A stretch of DNA of 38,498 nt, taken from positions 1 to 38,498 of the IMG/VR virus record IMGVR_UViG_3300043468_000106; one strand, written 5' to 3'. This stretch comes from a virus. Positions 14,606-23,087 of this stretch are shown one piece after another (within the stretch, counting starts at the first letter, position 1; each line of letters starts with the position of its first letter). The notes under the pieces are model-generated. The model was not told where the DNA came from and made no database searches. It worked only from the letters and a program-made list of their open reading frames with translations. Both the position numbers and the translations under genes were made by a program.

Positions 14606-17040
14606 GTGAAGTTGACCTTGAGGATAACGATACCGGAGCCGCCTGCTGCGCCGGGGCCATTTCCACCCCCGCCGCCACCTGCGCCTCCGCCAGTATTAGC
14701 CGTACCCGGATTGCCAGTTCCTCCAGAAGTGGCTACGCCATTTCCGCCACCGCCTGAACCGCCAGTTCCGGCAGCAGTTCCGCCCGGTGTAAATCCACCG
14801 CCACCACCACCGCCAGCGTAGGTTACGCTGCTGCCGCTAATTGACGATGCTGTGCCAGCGCCTCCATTACCGGCTTGAGGCGTTGTTCCGTTAGCGCCAA
14901 CAGCAGAAGCACCGCCACCGCCACCGGCAGACGCGCTACCCGGAACGCCTACCCCTGTGCCACCATTTGATCCTTGTGACGGGCTTACTGATGGAGTGTT
15001 TCCGTTGCCGCCCGTGCCGCCACCACCCCAGCCGCCGCCGCCAGAGCCGCCATTCTTTCCATTAGCACTTCCGGCGGTCGCGCCACCACCGCCCCCTCCA
15101 GTTGAGGTTATGGTGCTAAATGTAGAATCAGCGCCAGATGATCCAGAGGTAGAGCCAGAACCAGCGCCCCCCGCGCCAACGGTAATCGTGTAATCGGTGC
15201 CTGCGGTAATACTTAAAGCAGTCCCGGTACGAAAACCGCCTGCACCACCACCGCCAGAGGCGTTATATCCACTACCCCCACCCCCCGCAACAACGAGGTA
15301 GTCAACGCTCACCGCACCCGCTGGTGCAGTCCACTTCTGCGATGACTTAAAGGTGAAGATTGTGGCAGAGCCGATGTCGTACTTGAGGATGACGATGCCA
15401 GAGCCGCCTGCGCCGCCTATGTTTTTAGCGTTACCACCACCACCACCGCCGGTGTTAGCGGTGCCAGCATTAGCCGTTCCAATGCCATTTACCCCAGCAC
15501 CGCCGCCACCAGCACCACCAGCGCCGCCCGTTCCAGATGTTCCGGGGACATCAAGACTGCCCCCGCCGCCACCGCCAGCATAGGTAACGCTGCTTCCAGA
15601 AATTGAAGATGCTGTGCCAGCGCCACCAGCGCCTGCTACTGTACTATTCGGAGCCGAACCACCGACAGCAGAGGCGCCGCCTCCACCCCCAGTTCCAGCC
15701 CCGACACCTGTGTTATATCCAGTACCGCCATTATTACCTTGCGATGGCGAAGTGCTAGGCGTGTTACCCGTACCCGCAGTTGATGTTGCTCCCGTACTTA
15801 ACGGAGTGCCACCGCCTCCCCCAGAACCGCCATTAAGACCTCCAGAAGTTGCAGAATAAAATCCTGCACCTCCGCCGCCATTAGAAGTAATTGTGCTAAA
15901 TACTGAATTTGAGCCTGTAGAGCCGGTTGTTGATAAACCTCCAGAACCCCCAGCACCAACAGTAATTGTGTAGTCAGTTCCGGCGGTAACGCTAAATCCA
16001 GTTCCGGTGCGAAATCCGCCAGCGCCACCGCCGGCTCCTGCCACATCAAATGGCCCTGTCATTCCTCCTGCACCACCGCCGCCGCCCGCGACGACAAGGT
16101 ACTCCACCGCGCTAACACCGCTCGGGCAAGTCCATGTGCCGGTAGAAGTGAACGTGGCTACGACAGATTGGACGGGGACGGTGTATTTGAGGATGACGAT
16201 GCCGGAACCGCCTGCGCCGCCTGCGCCATCGGAGGAAGGAAGCGAAAATCCACCGCCGCCACCGCCACCGCCAGTATTGGCAGTTCCGGCACTTGCTGTG
16301 GTGCTACTTGCAGACCCATTTCCACCGCCACCGGACGCGCCATTTCCTGCCGATCCAGCACCGCCCGCATTTGCGCCGCCGCCACCGCCGCCCGCGTAAG
16401 TAACGCTTGAGCCAGAAATTGATGATGCTGTTCCAGCACCACCATTACCACCGGCAGTTGTTGATCCGTTTGATCCGACCGTTGATGCACCGCCTCCACC
16501 ACCGCCGCCTAAAGTGCCGGGAAGAGTTCCGCTGCCGTCGCCTCCGTTGCTTCCCTGTGATGGCGAAACAGACGGCGTATTTCCCGTGCCACCTGTTCCT
16601 GCCGTTGCGTTTGGTGAAACAAACGAATACGAGCCACCGCCACCAGAGCCGCCGTTTAATCCGGTACGAAGTGTTGTGCCTGCATCGCCGCCAGACGCGC
16701 CGCCGCCGCCGCCGGTAGAGGTAATTGTGCTAAATACTGAATCATTGCCGTTACTTCCACGGGCAGAACGAGTTGATGCGCCATTGCCGCCTGCTCCAAC
16801 CGTAATGGTGTAGTTTGTACCCGCAGTAACGCTTAATCCGGTGCCAGTACGGAATCCGCCAGCGCCGCCAGCGCCTGCCGAAACTGCACCGCCACCGCCG
16901 CCGCCTGCAACGACAAGGTATTCAACTTGCGTCACGCCGGTCGGGGCAGTCCAGTTACCCGATGCGGTGAAAATCTTATATTCGGTGTAGGCCGCGCCCG
17001 CCACTTTGGCGGCAAGCAGCAAACTCATGATGCCGCTCAT
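14602..17040 (-). CDS. Large glycine-rich adhesin with three tandem modules
   Basis: The protein has 812 aa, built from three repeats of ~255-290 residues. Each begins with an F-(T/K)(A/S)S---W(T)(A/C)P motif and a VEYLVVAGGGG-like strand. A long poly-Gly/Ser/Ala/Thr region follows, containing NTPSVSPSQGSNGG-, TASSISGSSVTYAGGGGGG- and TANTGGGGGG-type motifs. Each ends with AGGSGIVILK. Approximate boundaries are 1-288, 289-557 and 558-812. Gly-rich domains like this form receptor-binding bundles in phage adhesins. It follows the 748-aa fibre gene by 3 nt, so it may be a fibre tip. The tandem repeats favour recombination and length variation. Confidence 0.75.
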   Translation of the reverse strand: MSGIMSLLLAAKVAGAAYTEYKIFTASGNWTAPTGVTQVEYLVVAGGGGGGAVSAGAGGAGGFRTGTGLSVTAGTNYTITVGAGGNGASTRSARGSNGNDSVFSTITSTGGGGGASGGDAGTTLRTGLNGGSGGGGSYSFVSPNATAGTGGTGNTPSVSPSQGSNGGDGSGTLPGTLGGGGGGGASTVGSNGSTTAGGNGGAGTASSISGSSVTYAGGGGGGANAGGAGSAGNGASGGGGNGSASSTTASAGTANTGGGGGGGGFSLPSSDGAGGAGGSGIVILKYTVPVQSVVATFTSTGTWTCPSGVSAVEYLVVAGGGGGAGGMTGPFDVAGAGGGAGGFRTGTGFSVTAGTDYTITVGAGGSGGLSTTGSTGSNSVFSTITSNGGGGAGFYSATSGGLNGGSGGGGGTPLSTGATSTAGTGNTPSTSPSQGNNGGTGYNTGVGAGTGGGGGASAVGGSAPNSTVAGAGGAGTASSISGSSVTYAGGGGGGSLDVPGTSGTGGAGGAGGGGAGVNGIGTANAGTANTGGGGGGNAKNIGGAGGSGIVILKYDIGSATIFTFKSSQKWTAPAGAVSVDYLVVAGGGGSGYNASGGGGAGGFRTGTALSITAGTDYTITVGAGGAGSGSTSGSSGADSTFSTITSTGGGGGGATAGSANGKNGGSGGGGWGGGGTGGNGNTPSVSPSQGSNGGTGVGVPGSASAGGGGGASAVGANGTTPQAGNGGAGTASSISGSSVTYAGGGGGGGFTPGGTAAGTGGSGGGGNGVATSGGTGNPGTANTGGGAGGGGGGNGPGAAGGSGIVILKVNFT

Positions 17041-17043
17041 GGC

Positions 17044-19290
17044 TTAACTCACGTTGCCGTTAATAACGCAAACCGTACCTGATATAAACAGAATTGTCGC
17101 AACACCTCTTGTAGCCAACGTAACGGTTGCTTTGTCGCTATCCGTGCCCGCGATGTACGCCGTCGTAATCGTGCAGGTAATCGTGATGTTGCCAGAGGTG
17201 TTGTTAAACACCGACACCACATCGCCAGTCGCAAATGTCGCATCGGGAATCGTGATCGAGCCGCCAGATCCGACTTCAATAAACTCACCAACGTCGCCGG
17301 TAGCCAGCGTGTAAGAAGTTGTCTTAGCCGATCCTGAACGCGGGATGTTTCGATAGCCAACCGCGTTAGTGCCGTCAGCCGTACAGTTAGACAGGTTGCC
17401 CGAGGTCGGCGTACCCAATACCGGCGTCACCAAGGTTGGCGTATTGGCAAACACCAGGGCGCCAGTACCCGTCTCGTCCGTCACCGCAGCAGCAAGGTTC
17501 GCGCTCGACGGCGTAGCAAGCCATGTGGCGACGTTGCTTCCAAGGCCGGAAATGCCCGTTGAAACAGGCAAGCCCGTACAACTTGTCAGCGTGCCAGAGG
17601 ACGGAGTTCCAAGAGCGCCGCCATTAACAACGAACGCGCCTGCTGATCCCGTATTAACGCCCAGCGCAGTAACAACGCCGGTACCCGTTGTAATGCTGCT
17701 CGGCGCAGCGCCAGCGCCGCCACCGACAACCAACGCATTTGCAGCCAGCGCAGTTGACGAGGCAATCGTTCCGGCAGCGGTAAAGGCCAACACGCCGCCG
17801 CTTGTTCCGCTGGTTAATCCGGTGCCACCATTGGCAACAGGCAAAGTGCCTGTAACATCCGATGCAAGGTTAACCGAAAGCGTACCGCCCAGTGTCAGGT
17901 TGCCGGAACTTGTCACCGTGCCGGTAAGCGTAAGGCCGTTAACCGTACCTGTGCCGCTAACCGATGTAACTGTTCCCGTGCCGCCGGTTGCTGCAATCGT
18001 AATAGCGCCGGAACCGTTGGTAATGCTAATGCCACTACCAGCAGTAAGCGTCGCTTTTGTAAGCGTGTTACCAGTGGAGTTGCCAATTAACAACTGACCG
18101 TTGGTGTAAGACGTTTGACCCGTACCGCCATTGGCAACAGGCAAAGTGCCGGTAATTTGGCTTGTTAGGTCAACACCAGACAGTGTACCGCCTAGCGTCA
18201 AATTACCCGACGAGGTAACAGTGCCGGTCAGCGTAATGCCATTTACCGTGCCTGTGCCTCCAACAGAAGTGACCGTTCCAGTACCGCCAGCCGCAATCCA
18301 CGACAGCGTGCCGGAGCCGTTGGTTGAAAGAACATTCCCATTCGAACCATCAGCGCTTGGGAGCGTATAAGTCGTGCTGCCAGCAGCCGCAGCCGGAGCA
18401 ATACCAACGTAACCAGATGAAGAACCAGAAAGGCGAAGAGTGCCCTTAACATCAAGTTCGCTGCCGGGGGTAAGATAACCAGCGCCGATACCAACGTTGC
18501 CGTTGTTAAGAATAACCATGCGAGTGACAGATACGCCACCGGACGACTCTGCTACATCGTAAAGATTAAACTGCATCGGCAACGGCGTTCCCGTGCCTTC
18601 TGAGTTTGAATTTAATGATGCCGCAACATTTGTAAGGCGAATACTTGCGCTGCCAGCGTTGTTTGGATCAGATGAACTATTAGACAAACTCCAACTTGTA
18701 GTCGTGCTGGTTCCATTTGGAATTACACTAACTCGAGTATCAGCGTTTGTCGTATAACTCTGAAAAACAGTTCTGCCGGACCAAAGACCGTTAAATTTTC
18801 CAGTAATTTTTTGGCTTGTACTTGAAAATGTTAAGTTTCCAGAAGCCAAGTCAATTTTTTCAGACGGCGTGTTAGTGCTTACGCCAATTCGATCGGTTGA
18901 CGCATCAACAAACAGCAAGTTTGCGTCAGTATCACCCTCAATGCGCGTATCCTTGTCTGCACCGGCTTCGTTAATAACTACAGCGCCATTCAGTGATGAA
19001 TCGCCAGAAACATCAAACTTGGCCGACGGCGTATTAGTGCCAATACCAATACGATCCGTTGAGGCGCTGGCAAAGAAAAGATTTGCGTCTGAGTCGCCTT
19101 CAATACGGGTGTCGTTATTGCCGCCAGCCTCGTTAACAACCAGCGACCCGTTGATGGTCGTTGATGGCATCGCGCTTGCGATGTTTGAAAGCGTTAACTT
19201 GTAGTTAGCGCCTGATCTGGCAATGACATATTCGTCGCCTGATTGGGCTGGCGCGCCAGAACTTAATGCACTAATTTTAGTGTCGGCCAT
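17044..19290 (-). CDS. Large tail fibre protein with internal repeats
   Basis: The protein has 748 aa. The N-terminus (MADTKISALSSG-P--GDEYVIARSG) is a common virion-attachment motif. Two repeats of VVNEAG--DTRIEGD-DANL-F--ASTDRIG-TNTPS occur within residues ~45-150. Two further repeats (GTVTSV-GTGTVNG-TLTGTVTSSGNLTLGGTL and TGTLPVANGGTG) lie at ~335-500. The C-terminal ~150 residues form a beta-rich domain ending in VATILFISGTVCVINGNVS. The architecture matches trimeric fibre shafts. GGAG lies 6 nt before the start. Confidence 0.78.
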   Translation of the reverse strand: MADTKISALSSGAPAQSGDEYVIARSGANYKLTLSNIASAMPSTTINGSLVVNEAGGNNDTRIEGDSDANLFFASASTDRIGIGTNTPSAKFDVSGDSSLNGAVVINEAGADKDTRIEGDTDANLLFVDASTDRIGVSTNTPSEKIDLASGNLTFSSTSQKITGKFNGLWSGRTVFQSYTTNADTRVSVIPNGTSTTTSWSLSNSSSDPNNAGSASIRLTNVAASLNSNSEGTGTPLPMQFNLYDVAESSGGVSVTRMVILNNGNVGIGAGYLTPGSELDVKGTLRLSGSSSGYVGIAPAAAAGSTTYTLPSADGSNGNVLSTNGSGTLSWIAAGGTGTVTSVGGTGTVNGITLTGTVTSSGNLTLGGTLSGVDLTSQITGTLPVANGGTGQTSYTNGQLLIGNSTGNTLTKATLTAGSGISITNGSGAITIAATGGTGTVTSVSGTGTVNGLTLTGTVTSSGNLTLGGTLSVNLASDVTGTLPVANGGTGLTSGTSGGVLAFTAAGTIASSTALAANALVVGGGAGAAPSSITTGTGVVTALGVNTGSAGAFVVNGGALGTPSSGTLTSCTGLPVSTGISGLGSNVATWLATPSSANLAAAVTDETGTGALVFANTPTLVTPVLGTPTSGNLSNCTADGTNAVGYRNIPRSGSAKTTSYTLATGDVGEFIEVGSGGSITIPDATFATGDVVSVFNNTSGNITITCTITTAYIAGTDSDKATVTLATRGVATILFISGTVCVINGNVS

Positions 19291-19293
19291 GAC

Positions 19294-19467
19294 TTACTCC
19301 AATTCAATCTTGCTGCCGTCTTCGAGCAGCACAAATGAGCCGTCTTCAAGCAGCAAAAATCCGCCGCCACTTGGCGAAGGCGCAGCCTTCGGACGGCCAA
19401 GAGCAATAATTGATCCTAGCCCAATGGCTAGACCATTTCTTAACGCTACGCCAAAATAACGAGCCAT
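19294..19467 (-). CDS. 57-aa protein with repeated LLEDGS motif
   Basis: A short gene from ATG 19467, overlapping the previous stop by 1 nt (TAATG), to TAA 19294. The N-terminal half is hydrophobic/Gly-rich (YFGVALRNGLAIGLGSI), and the C-terminus contains a tandem FLLLEDGS / FVLLEDGS / KIELE motif that looks like short beta strands. Its end supplies the GGAG ribosome site of the large fibre gene. It is probably a small virion or fibre-associated protein. The function is unknown. Confidence 0.65.
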   Translation of the reverse strand: MARYFGVALRNGLAIGLGSIIALGRPKAAPSPSGGGFLLLEDGSFVLLEDGSKIELE

Positions 19468-19769
19468 TAGTTTTGGTTAATTGGTTTAGCGTAAACCGTT
19501 CCGCCAGAAGACACTTCAATAGCGCTTACACGCCACGGAGCGCCCGTGCCTTGCGGGACAATAAACGGAATTGGCGTATTAGCCGGAACCGGAGTGCTAT
19601 TGCTTGTAGCAGTAACGTTTTCGCCAACCGCTACGTAAGCATCCGATGTACACCAAACGACAACGCCTTGCGGACCAGCGGGCCAAGTTGATGTTGAGCC
19701 AGCCGTACCAGTATAAGAAGCGGTCTTGGCTGGAAACAGACCGTCAGCAAGTGGATTAAGAAGTTCCAT
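19467..19769 (-). CDS. Small structural protein
   Basis: The protein has 100 aa, beta-rich with few charged residues (TGTAGSTSTWPAGPQGVVVW, then SDAYVAVGENVTATSNSTPVPANTPIPF). The pattern resembles head- or tail-decorating proteins that accompany fibre genes. It sits at the portal-proximal end of the fibre cassette. No family was recognised. Confidence 0.65.
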   Translation of the reverse strand: MELLNPLADGLFPAKTASYTGTAGSTSTWPAGPQGVVVWCTSDAYVAVGENVTATSNSTPVPANTPIPFIVPQGTGAPWRVSAIEVSSGGTVYAKPINQN

Positions 19770-19778
19770 GTCGTTACC

Positions 19779-20141
19779 TCAAGCCAAGAATTTTAGGCGG
19801 TAAATCGTAGATAAGTACAAGCCAAAAATGGCGTCTAACAGGTTTTGCAGCGTTGTGTCGTCTTTACTGACGACTTTATACCGCATTTCCTCAAGTTCCT
19901 TAAGTTCCTTTTCCAAAAAGTCAAGCACGTTGTTTGACTTCTGGGCAGAGGCTAGGGCAATCGGGCCGATCAGCCCGTGCCGCCCCTGATAGGCTTCGGC
20001 AAAGTCGTCCGCGAGCGGAATAATGCCCTCGTAAAACTTCTGTAGCGCTTTGTGCTTGGCGTAGTTACGGGTATTTAGATGCGTGGAATGGGTCACATCC
20101 CGCGCTAGAAATAGCCGTCCGATAAAGACTTCGCAGGTCAT
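19779..20141 (-). CDS. Helical-bundle protein, DUF5856 / Dps-like style
   Basis: The protein has 120 aa, almost entirely helical. It contains HLNTRNYAKHKALQKFYEGI, LADDFAEAYQGRHGLIG and a final helix LLDAIFGLYLSTIYRLKFL. The HxxTxxYAxHKAL and (D)xxAExYQGRxG patterns are those of small phage proteins (DUF5856-like) that resemble the ferritin/Dps bundle. Whether it binds metal or DNA is unknown. It directly follows the portal with a 4-nt overlap. Confidence 0.65.
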   Translation of the reverse strand: MTCEVFIGRLFLARDVTHSTHLNTRNYAKHKALQKFYEGIIPLADDFAEAYQGRHGLIGPIALASAQKSNNVLDFLEKELKELEEMRYKVVSKDDTTLQNLLDAIFGLYLSTIYRLKFLA

Positions 20142-22321
20142 TGCGGCGGTAACTCCATCGGCATTTGCGGGGGCATTTCCATCGGCATTTCAGCCTCTCT
20201 AGGGGCCGGGGCTACAAGGTCGTTGGCGGACAGCATCCCGCTAATCGTGCCCATTACGATGTCTTGAATCTGCTCTTCGGACATGCCCGCCTGAACCGCG
20301 CTGATACGCTTGGTCTCGGCGTCATACGCCTTAATCTGCGCTTCCTGCTCCTTGATACGCAGTTCCGTTGCTTCCATAGACTGCGAGACATTTCGGAGCA
20401 TCTGGAACATCTGATCCATCTCAGCGCCCATCGCCTCAATCTGCTGATTAGCGGCTTGCAACGCTGGGTCTTCGTTAGGATCGGCAAGCAATTTTGGGTC
20501 AATGGTCTTAGAGAGACGCTTGGCAATTTCCTGCGCTCCCGGCCAGTCCATATTCTTGACAAACAGGTCGCCTGCCACGCCCCAAAGGTTCGGGTTGGCT
20601 TGCAAAATTTGCGACATTGCGTCCATCGCCTCTTGGCGCTTGGTCATGTAAGACGGGCCGGTCGTAACGGCTACGTCGTACTTACCCACGGACGGGTTGT
20701 AGATTTTTTCAATAACAACACCAGCCTGATCCATGATTTTACGGACAGGCTCTTGTTGCATCGGGTCGATACGCACCGTCGAGGTTTCCCCATCGATGCC
20801 GATGATGCGAGCGATACGCTGGGTATCGTAAATCTTCGGAATCAAGTCAACGAGTTGACGCGTAACGTAGCGGATAGCGCGGGCAAGGTTATCTACGTAA
20901 TGATATGACCCCGTATCGCCCTGACGTTCACGCGCCAATATGGCCCGACCCGAGCGCTCGTTAGACGTGGCGCCAAGGCTAGAGTCATAGTAGCCCGTCG
21001 TAGACTTAATGTCGTCCGACGCGCCCATCTTAGCCTGAATAAGGCCCGTTTGTGCAAGGGGTGGGGCGGCACGTTGGGGCAACGGCAGCATGTTGCCAGC
21101 GCCGTCCGTAACGTCAGGATTGACCTCCAAATACGGCCAGTTTTGCGTGTTGGCGGTCTTCCACTGATGCTCGTATCCCTCAAACTGCCCACCGTAGCCG
21201 ATAAACGGCGCTTTGGGGGCCAAGGCGAGCATTTCCGCCTCTTGGGATACCCAGTAGTTGTACATGCGCTGCGCGTCTTTAGCGTTACGCACGAGGCCGC
21301 TGATGTAGATACGGCCTTCCACTTCGTATTCGTTGCCGACCACGCGGACAACCGGAATCGACTTACCCGGCCACTCCTGCTCTTCCAGCACCTCGTAGCC
21401 GTTTGTCTTCATCCACTTAATCTTGCGGATGTCTACGTCACGGGTGCGAATTGGAGAAAGGCCCATCGCCTCCATTTGGTCGGCTTCAGGCGAGCCAGCG
21501 TAGGCGGTAGCACCGCCCGGATACAGGTTTAACTTGGCTTTTTCATAGTAAGCGTAGAAGTATTCCGCAATCCGTACTGAATCGTCGGTAATCCACTGCG
21601 CCAGATTCTCGTCACCAATACCACGGCTCTGGATCGACGAGATGGGTTCGGCGTCAGGAAAATGACGCTCAAACTCCTCACGGGGCATGTCCTCGGTTAT
21701 GAAACACCATTCTGCATCGGCTCCGCACGGGTCTTGGATGTGCGGGTCCATATATACCGAGAACGAGTTACGAACGCGAGCAATACGGATATCTTGGTCA
21801 AACGAATCCGGGTCGCAATACTCGGTCAGGATGCGGATATAGCCTTCGCCGTACGTAACCTGATTCTCACAGGCGGTGTCGTAGGCAACGTCGGCATCCG
21901 AGATGTACTCGATGTGCCGGACGATACCGTCAAACACTTCGGCGACTTCAATGTCTGCCTTGTCATCGACCGGGATGACTTTGCCAGCAGGACGGTTCTG
22001 GCGTTGGTCGTTCGTGACCTGTCGAACGTGCTGGGGCAGTTTGTTGATGGTCAGGCAGGGACGAGCGTTGATTGTCTGACCCTGCACTGCGCCACGGGTG
22101 GCTAAGACCTCTTGCGGCCACTGCCAGCGGTTATCTGGAGAACCCGCCATAAAGCGCAGGTCGTCCAGTTCGCTATCGCGAGACTCGCTATAAGCCGTCA
22201 GGGACAACTGCATTCGGGTACGCGCTTGGGCGAGGATATCGCCCGTACTACGCGCACGGCGGCTCTCGGGCGTATTAGCCACCTGAGCCGCGCCCTTCAT
22301 CCCTGTCGGGTCTTTAGCCAT
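20138..22321 (-). CDS. Portal protein, P22 gp1-like
   Basis: The protein has 727 aa, the size of P22 portal. The family sequence is evident: DLRFMAGSPDNRWQWP, RPCLTINKLPQHVRQVTNDQRQN, then GEGYIRI and DPHIQDPCGADAEWCF. The centre includes NERSGRAILARERQGD, typical of the stem/clip region. The C-terminus has a long coiled-coil barrel-like helix (~620-690) and a Met/Pro/Glu-rich tail (PMEMPPQMPMELPPQ). The portal forms the dodecameric DNA channel and packaging motor dock. The start overlaps the preceding small gene by 1 nt. Confidence 0.9.
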   Translation of the reverse strand: MAKDPTGMKGAAQVANTPESRRARSTGDILAQARTRMQLSLTAYSESRDSELDDLRFMAGSPDNRWQWPQEVLATRGAVQGQTINARPCLTINKLPQHVRQVTNDQRQNRPAGKVIPVDDKADIEVAEVFDGIVRHIEYISDADVAYDTACENQVTYGEGYIRILTEYCDPDSFDQDIRIARVRNSFSVYMDPHIQDPCGADAEWCFITEDMPREEFERHFPDAEPISSIQSRGIGDENLAQWITDDSVRIAEYFYAYYEKAKLNLYPGGATAYAGSPEADQMEAMGLSPIRTRDVDIRKIKWMKTNGYEVLEEQEWPGKSIPVVRVVGNEYEVEGRIYISGLVRNAKDAQRMYNYWVSQEAEMLALAPKAPFIGYGGQFEGYEHQWKTANTQNWPYLEVNPDVTDGAGNMLPLPQRAAPPLAQTGLIQAKMGASDDIKSTTGYYDSSLGATSNERSGRAILARERQGDTGSYHYVDNLARAIRYVTRQLVDLIPKIYDTQRIARIIGIDGETSTVRIDPMQQEPVRKIMDQAGVVIEKIYNPSVGKYDVAVTTGPSYMTKRQEAMDAMSQILQANPNLWGVAGDLFVKNMDWPGAQEIAKRLSKTIDPKLLADPNEDPALQAANQQIEAMGAEMDQMFQMLRNVSQSMEATELRIKEQEAQIKAYDAETKRISAVQAGMSEEQIQDIVMGTISGMLSANDLVAPAPREAEMPMEMPPQMPMELPPQ

Positions 22322-22458
22322 TACTTGCCCTTCTTACCGGCTTTACGCTTGACCGAATACGCGATGGCAACAGCCTGCTTAACAGGCTTGCCAGCCTTCA
22401 CTTCAGCGCGAATGTTCTTGCGAAAAGCCCCCTTAGAGGCGGACTTTACAAGAGGCAT
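22321..22458 (-). CDS. 45-aa basic protein
   Basis: Starts at ATG 22458 (TAATG overlap with the previous stop) and ends at the portal start (another TAATG). It contains [14 protein letters not shown] and [19 protein letters not shown]. The [11 protein letters not shown] motif is recurrent in tiny phage proteins. It is very basic, so it may bind nucleic acid or be packaged. The function is unknown. Confidence 0.65.
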   Translation of the reverse strand: MPLVKSASKGAFRKNIRAEVKAGKPVKQAVAIAYSVKRKAGKKGK

Positions 22459-22646
22459 TAACGCATACCCCGTTTCATCGGAGTCGGTCGGAAATCGACC
22501 GCAGTGCGGATCATGTCCTCGTTAACGCGCTTCGGCATACGCGGAGCAGGCATCCGGGGCTTCTGCATCCGGCTGTTTTGGATCATGTCACCGACTGTTG
22601 CGCCGGGGGACACGCCGATCGGACCGGGGTTTTTCTTTCCGTACAT
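22458..22646 (-). CDS. 62-aa Met/Pro/Arg-rich hypothetical protein
   Basis: A 62-aa basic protein with repeated (K/A)PRMP motifs ([13 protein letters not shown]) and a [17 protein letters not shown]-terminal segment. Starts and stops are coupled to its neighbours in the terminase-portal cassette. It is low in predicted structure and has an unknown function. Confidence 0.55.
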   Translation of the reverse strand: MYGKKNPGPIGVSPGATVGDMIQNSRMQKPRMPAPRMPKRVNEDMIRTAVDFRPTPMKRGMR

Positions 22647-22651
22647 GCTTC

Positions 22652-22825
22652 TTAGCCTTTTTTGGAGGTTTTACGGGGTTTTCGGGCGGTAAGGGCTGAC
22701 TTTCTGAAATTGGCAGCCGTTGGAGCGCCCTTAGAACCCGGTTTACGCATCTTTTCGCCCGATCCCGCAGCGATTCGAGCGCGTTTAGCATGAATGTTCG
22801 CATATAGTCCCTTTTTTGCAGCCAT
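22652..22825 (-). CDS. 57-aa conserved basic phage protein (KGLYANIHAKR family)
   Basis: The frame from ATG 22825 to TAA 22652 encodes a protein with KKGLYANIHAKRARIAAGSG and EKMRKPGSKGAP, a pattern repeatedly seen in small phage proteins beside terminase or portal genes. It starts 1 nt after the previous stop. The longer overlapping frame at 22588-22839 lacks this signature and is treated as a shadow. It is basic, with unknown function. Confidence 0.7.
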   Translation of the reverse strand: MAAKKGLYANIHAKRARIAAGSGEKMRKPGSKGAPTAANFRKSALTARKPRKTSKKG

Positions 22826-22826
22826 T

Positions 22827-23087
22827 TCAGCATTTCCATCGTTTTAAAGATGCTTTAGCGCGTTCGGCTGGCCCCTTGGCGTTGCGAACGACCCCTTTCA
22901 TGCGGGCGCAAAACGACTTTTTACGTCCTGCGTCCGCTTTTGTCTTCGGACTGGGCGCCGGAGCCTTCAAATTAGACCCCGTTGCACGATTATATTTTGC
23001 ACGACCTTTCGCGGTCAATCCCGCCCCTCTTGACACGGACTGCTTTTCTCCTCTACCAACTGAGAGGCTGACGGACTTTCTAGCCAT
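22827..23087 (-). CDS. DUF6321-like basic protein
   Basis: The protein has 86 aa from ATG 23087, which overlaps the terminase stop (TAATG). A start 15 bp upstream would overlap the terminase more and is less likely. Motifs are RGEKQSVSRGAGLTAKGRAK, YNRATGSNLKAPAP, GRKKSFCARM and a C-terminal KASLKRWKC. These define a family of short basic phage proteins (DUF6321-like) encoded next to packaging genes. The two conserved Cys residues (SFCARM, RWKC) could ligate metal. The role is unknown, possibly in packaging or DNA condensation. Confidence 0.75.
   Translation of the reverse strand: MARKSVSLSVGRGEKQSVSRGAGLTAKGRAKYNRATGSNLKAPAPSPKTKADAGRKKSFCARMKGVVRNAKGPAERAKASLKRWKC

Noticed and set aside
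14564-16813. Several long proline-rich frames on the plus strand opposite the Gly-rich adhesin
   Set aside because: They are complements of Gly codon runs (GGN read as CCN) and have no ribosome sites. They mirror the minus-strand repeats.
17369-18370. Long plus-strand frames of 242 and 79 codons opposite the 748-aa fibre gene
   Set aside because: Composition (P, V, T) follows from the antisense of repeated fibre codons, with no start signals and with opposite orientation to a well-supported gene.
22588-22839. 83-codon minus-strand frame between terminase and portal
   Set aside because: It overlaps two frames with recognisable small phage-protein signatures (22652-22825 and 22458-22646) and itself resembles none.
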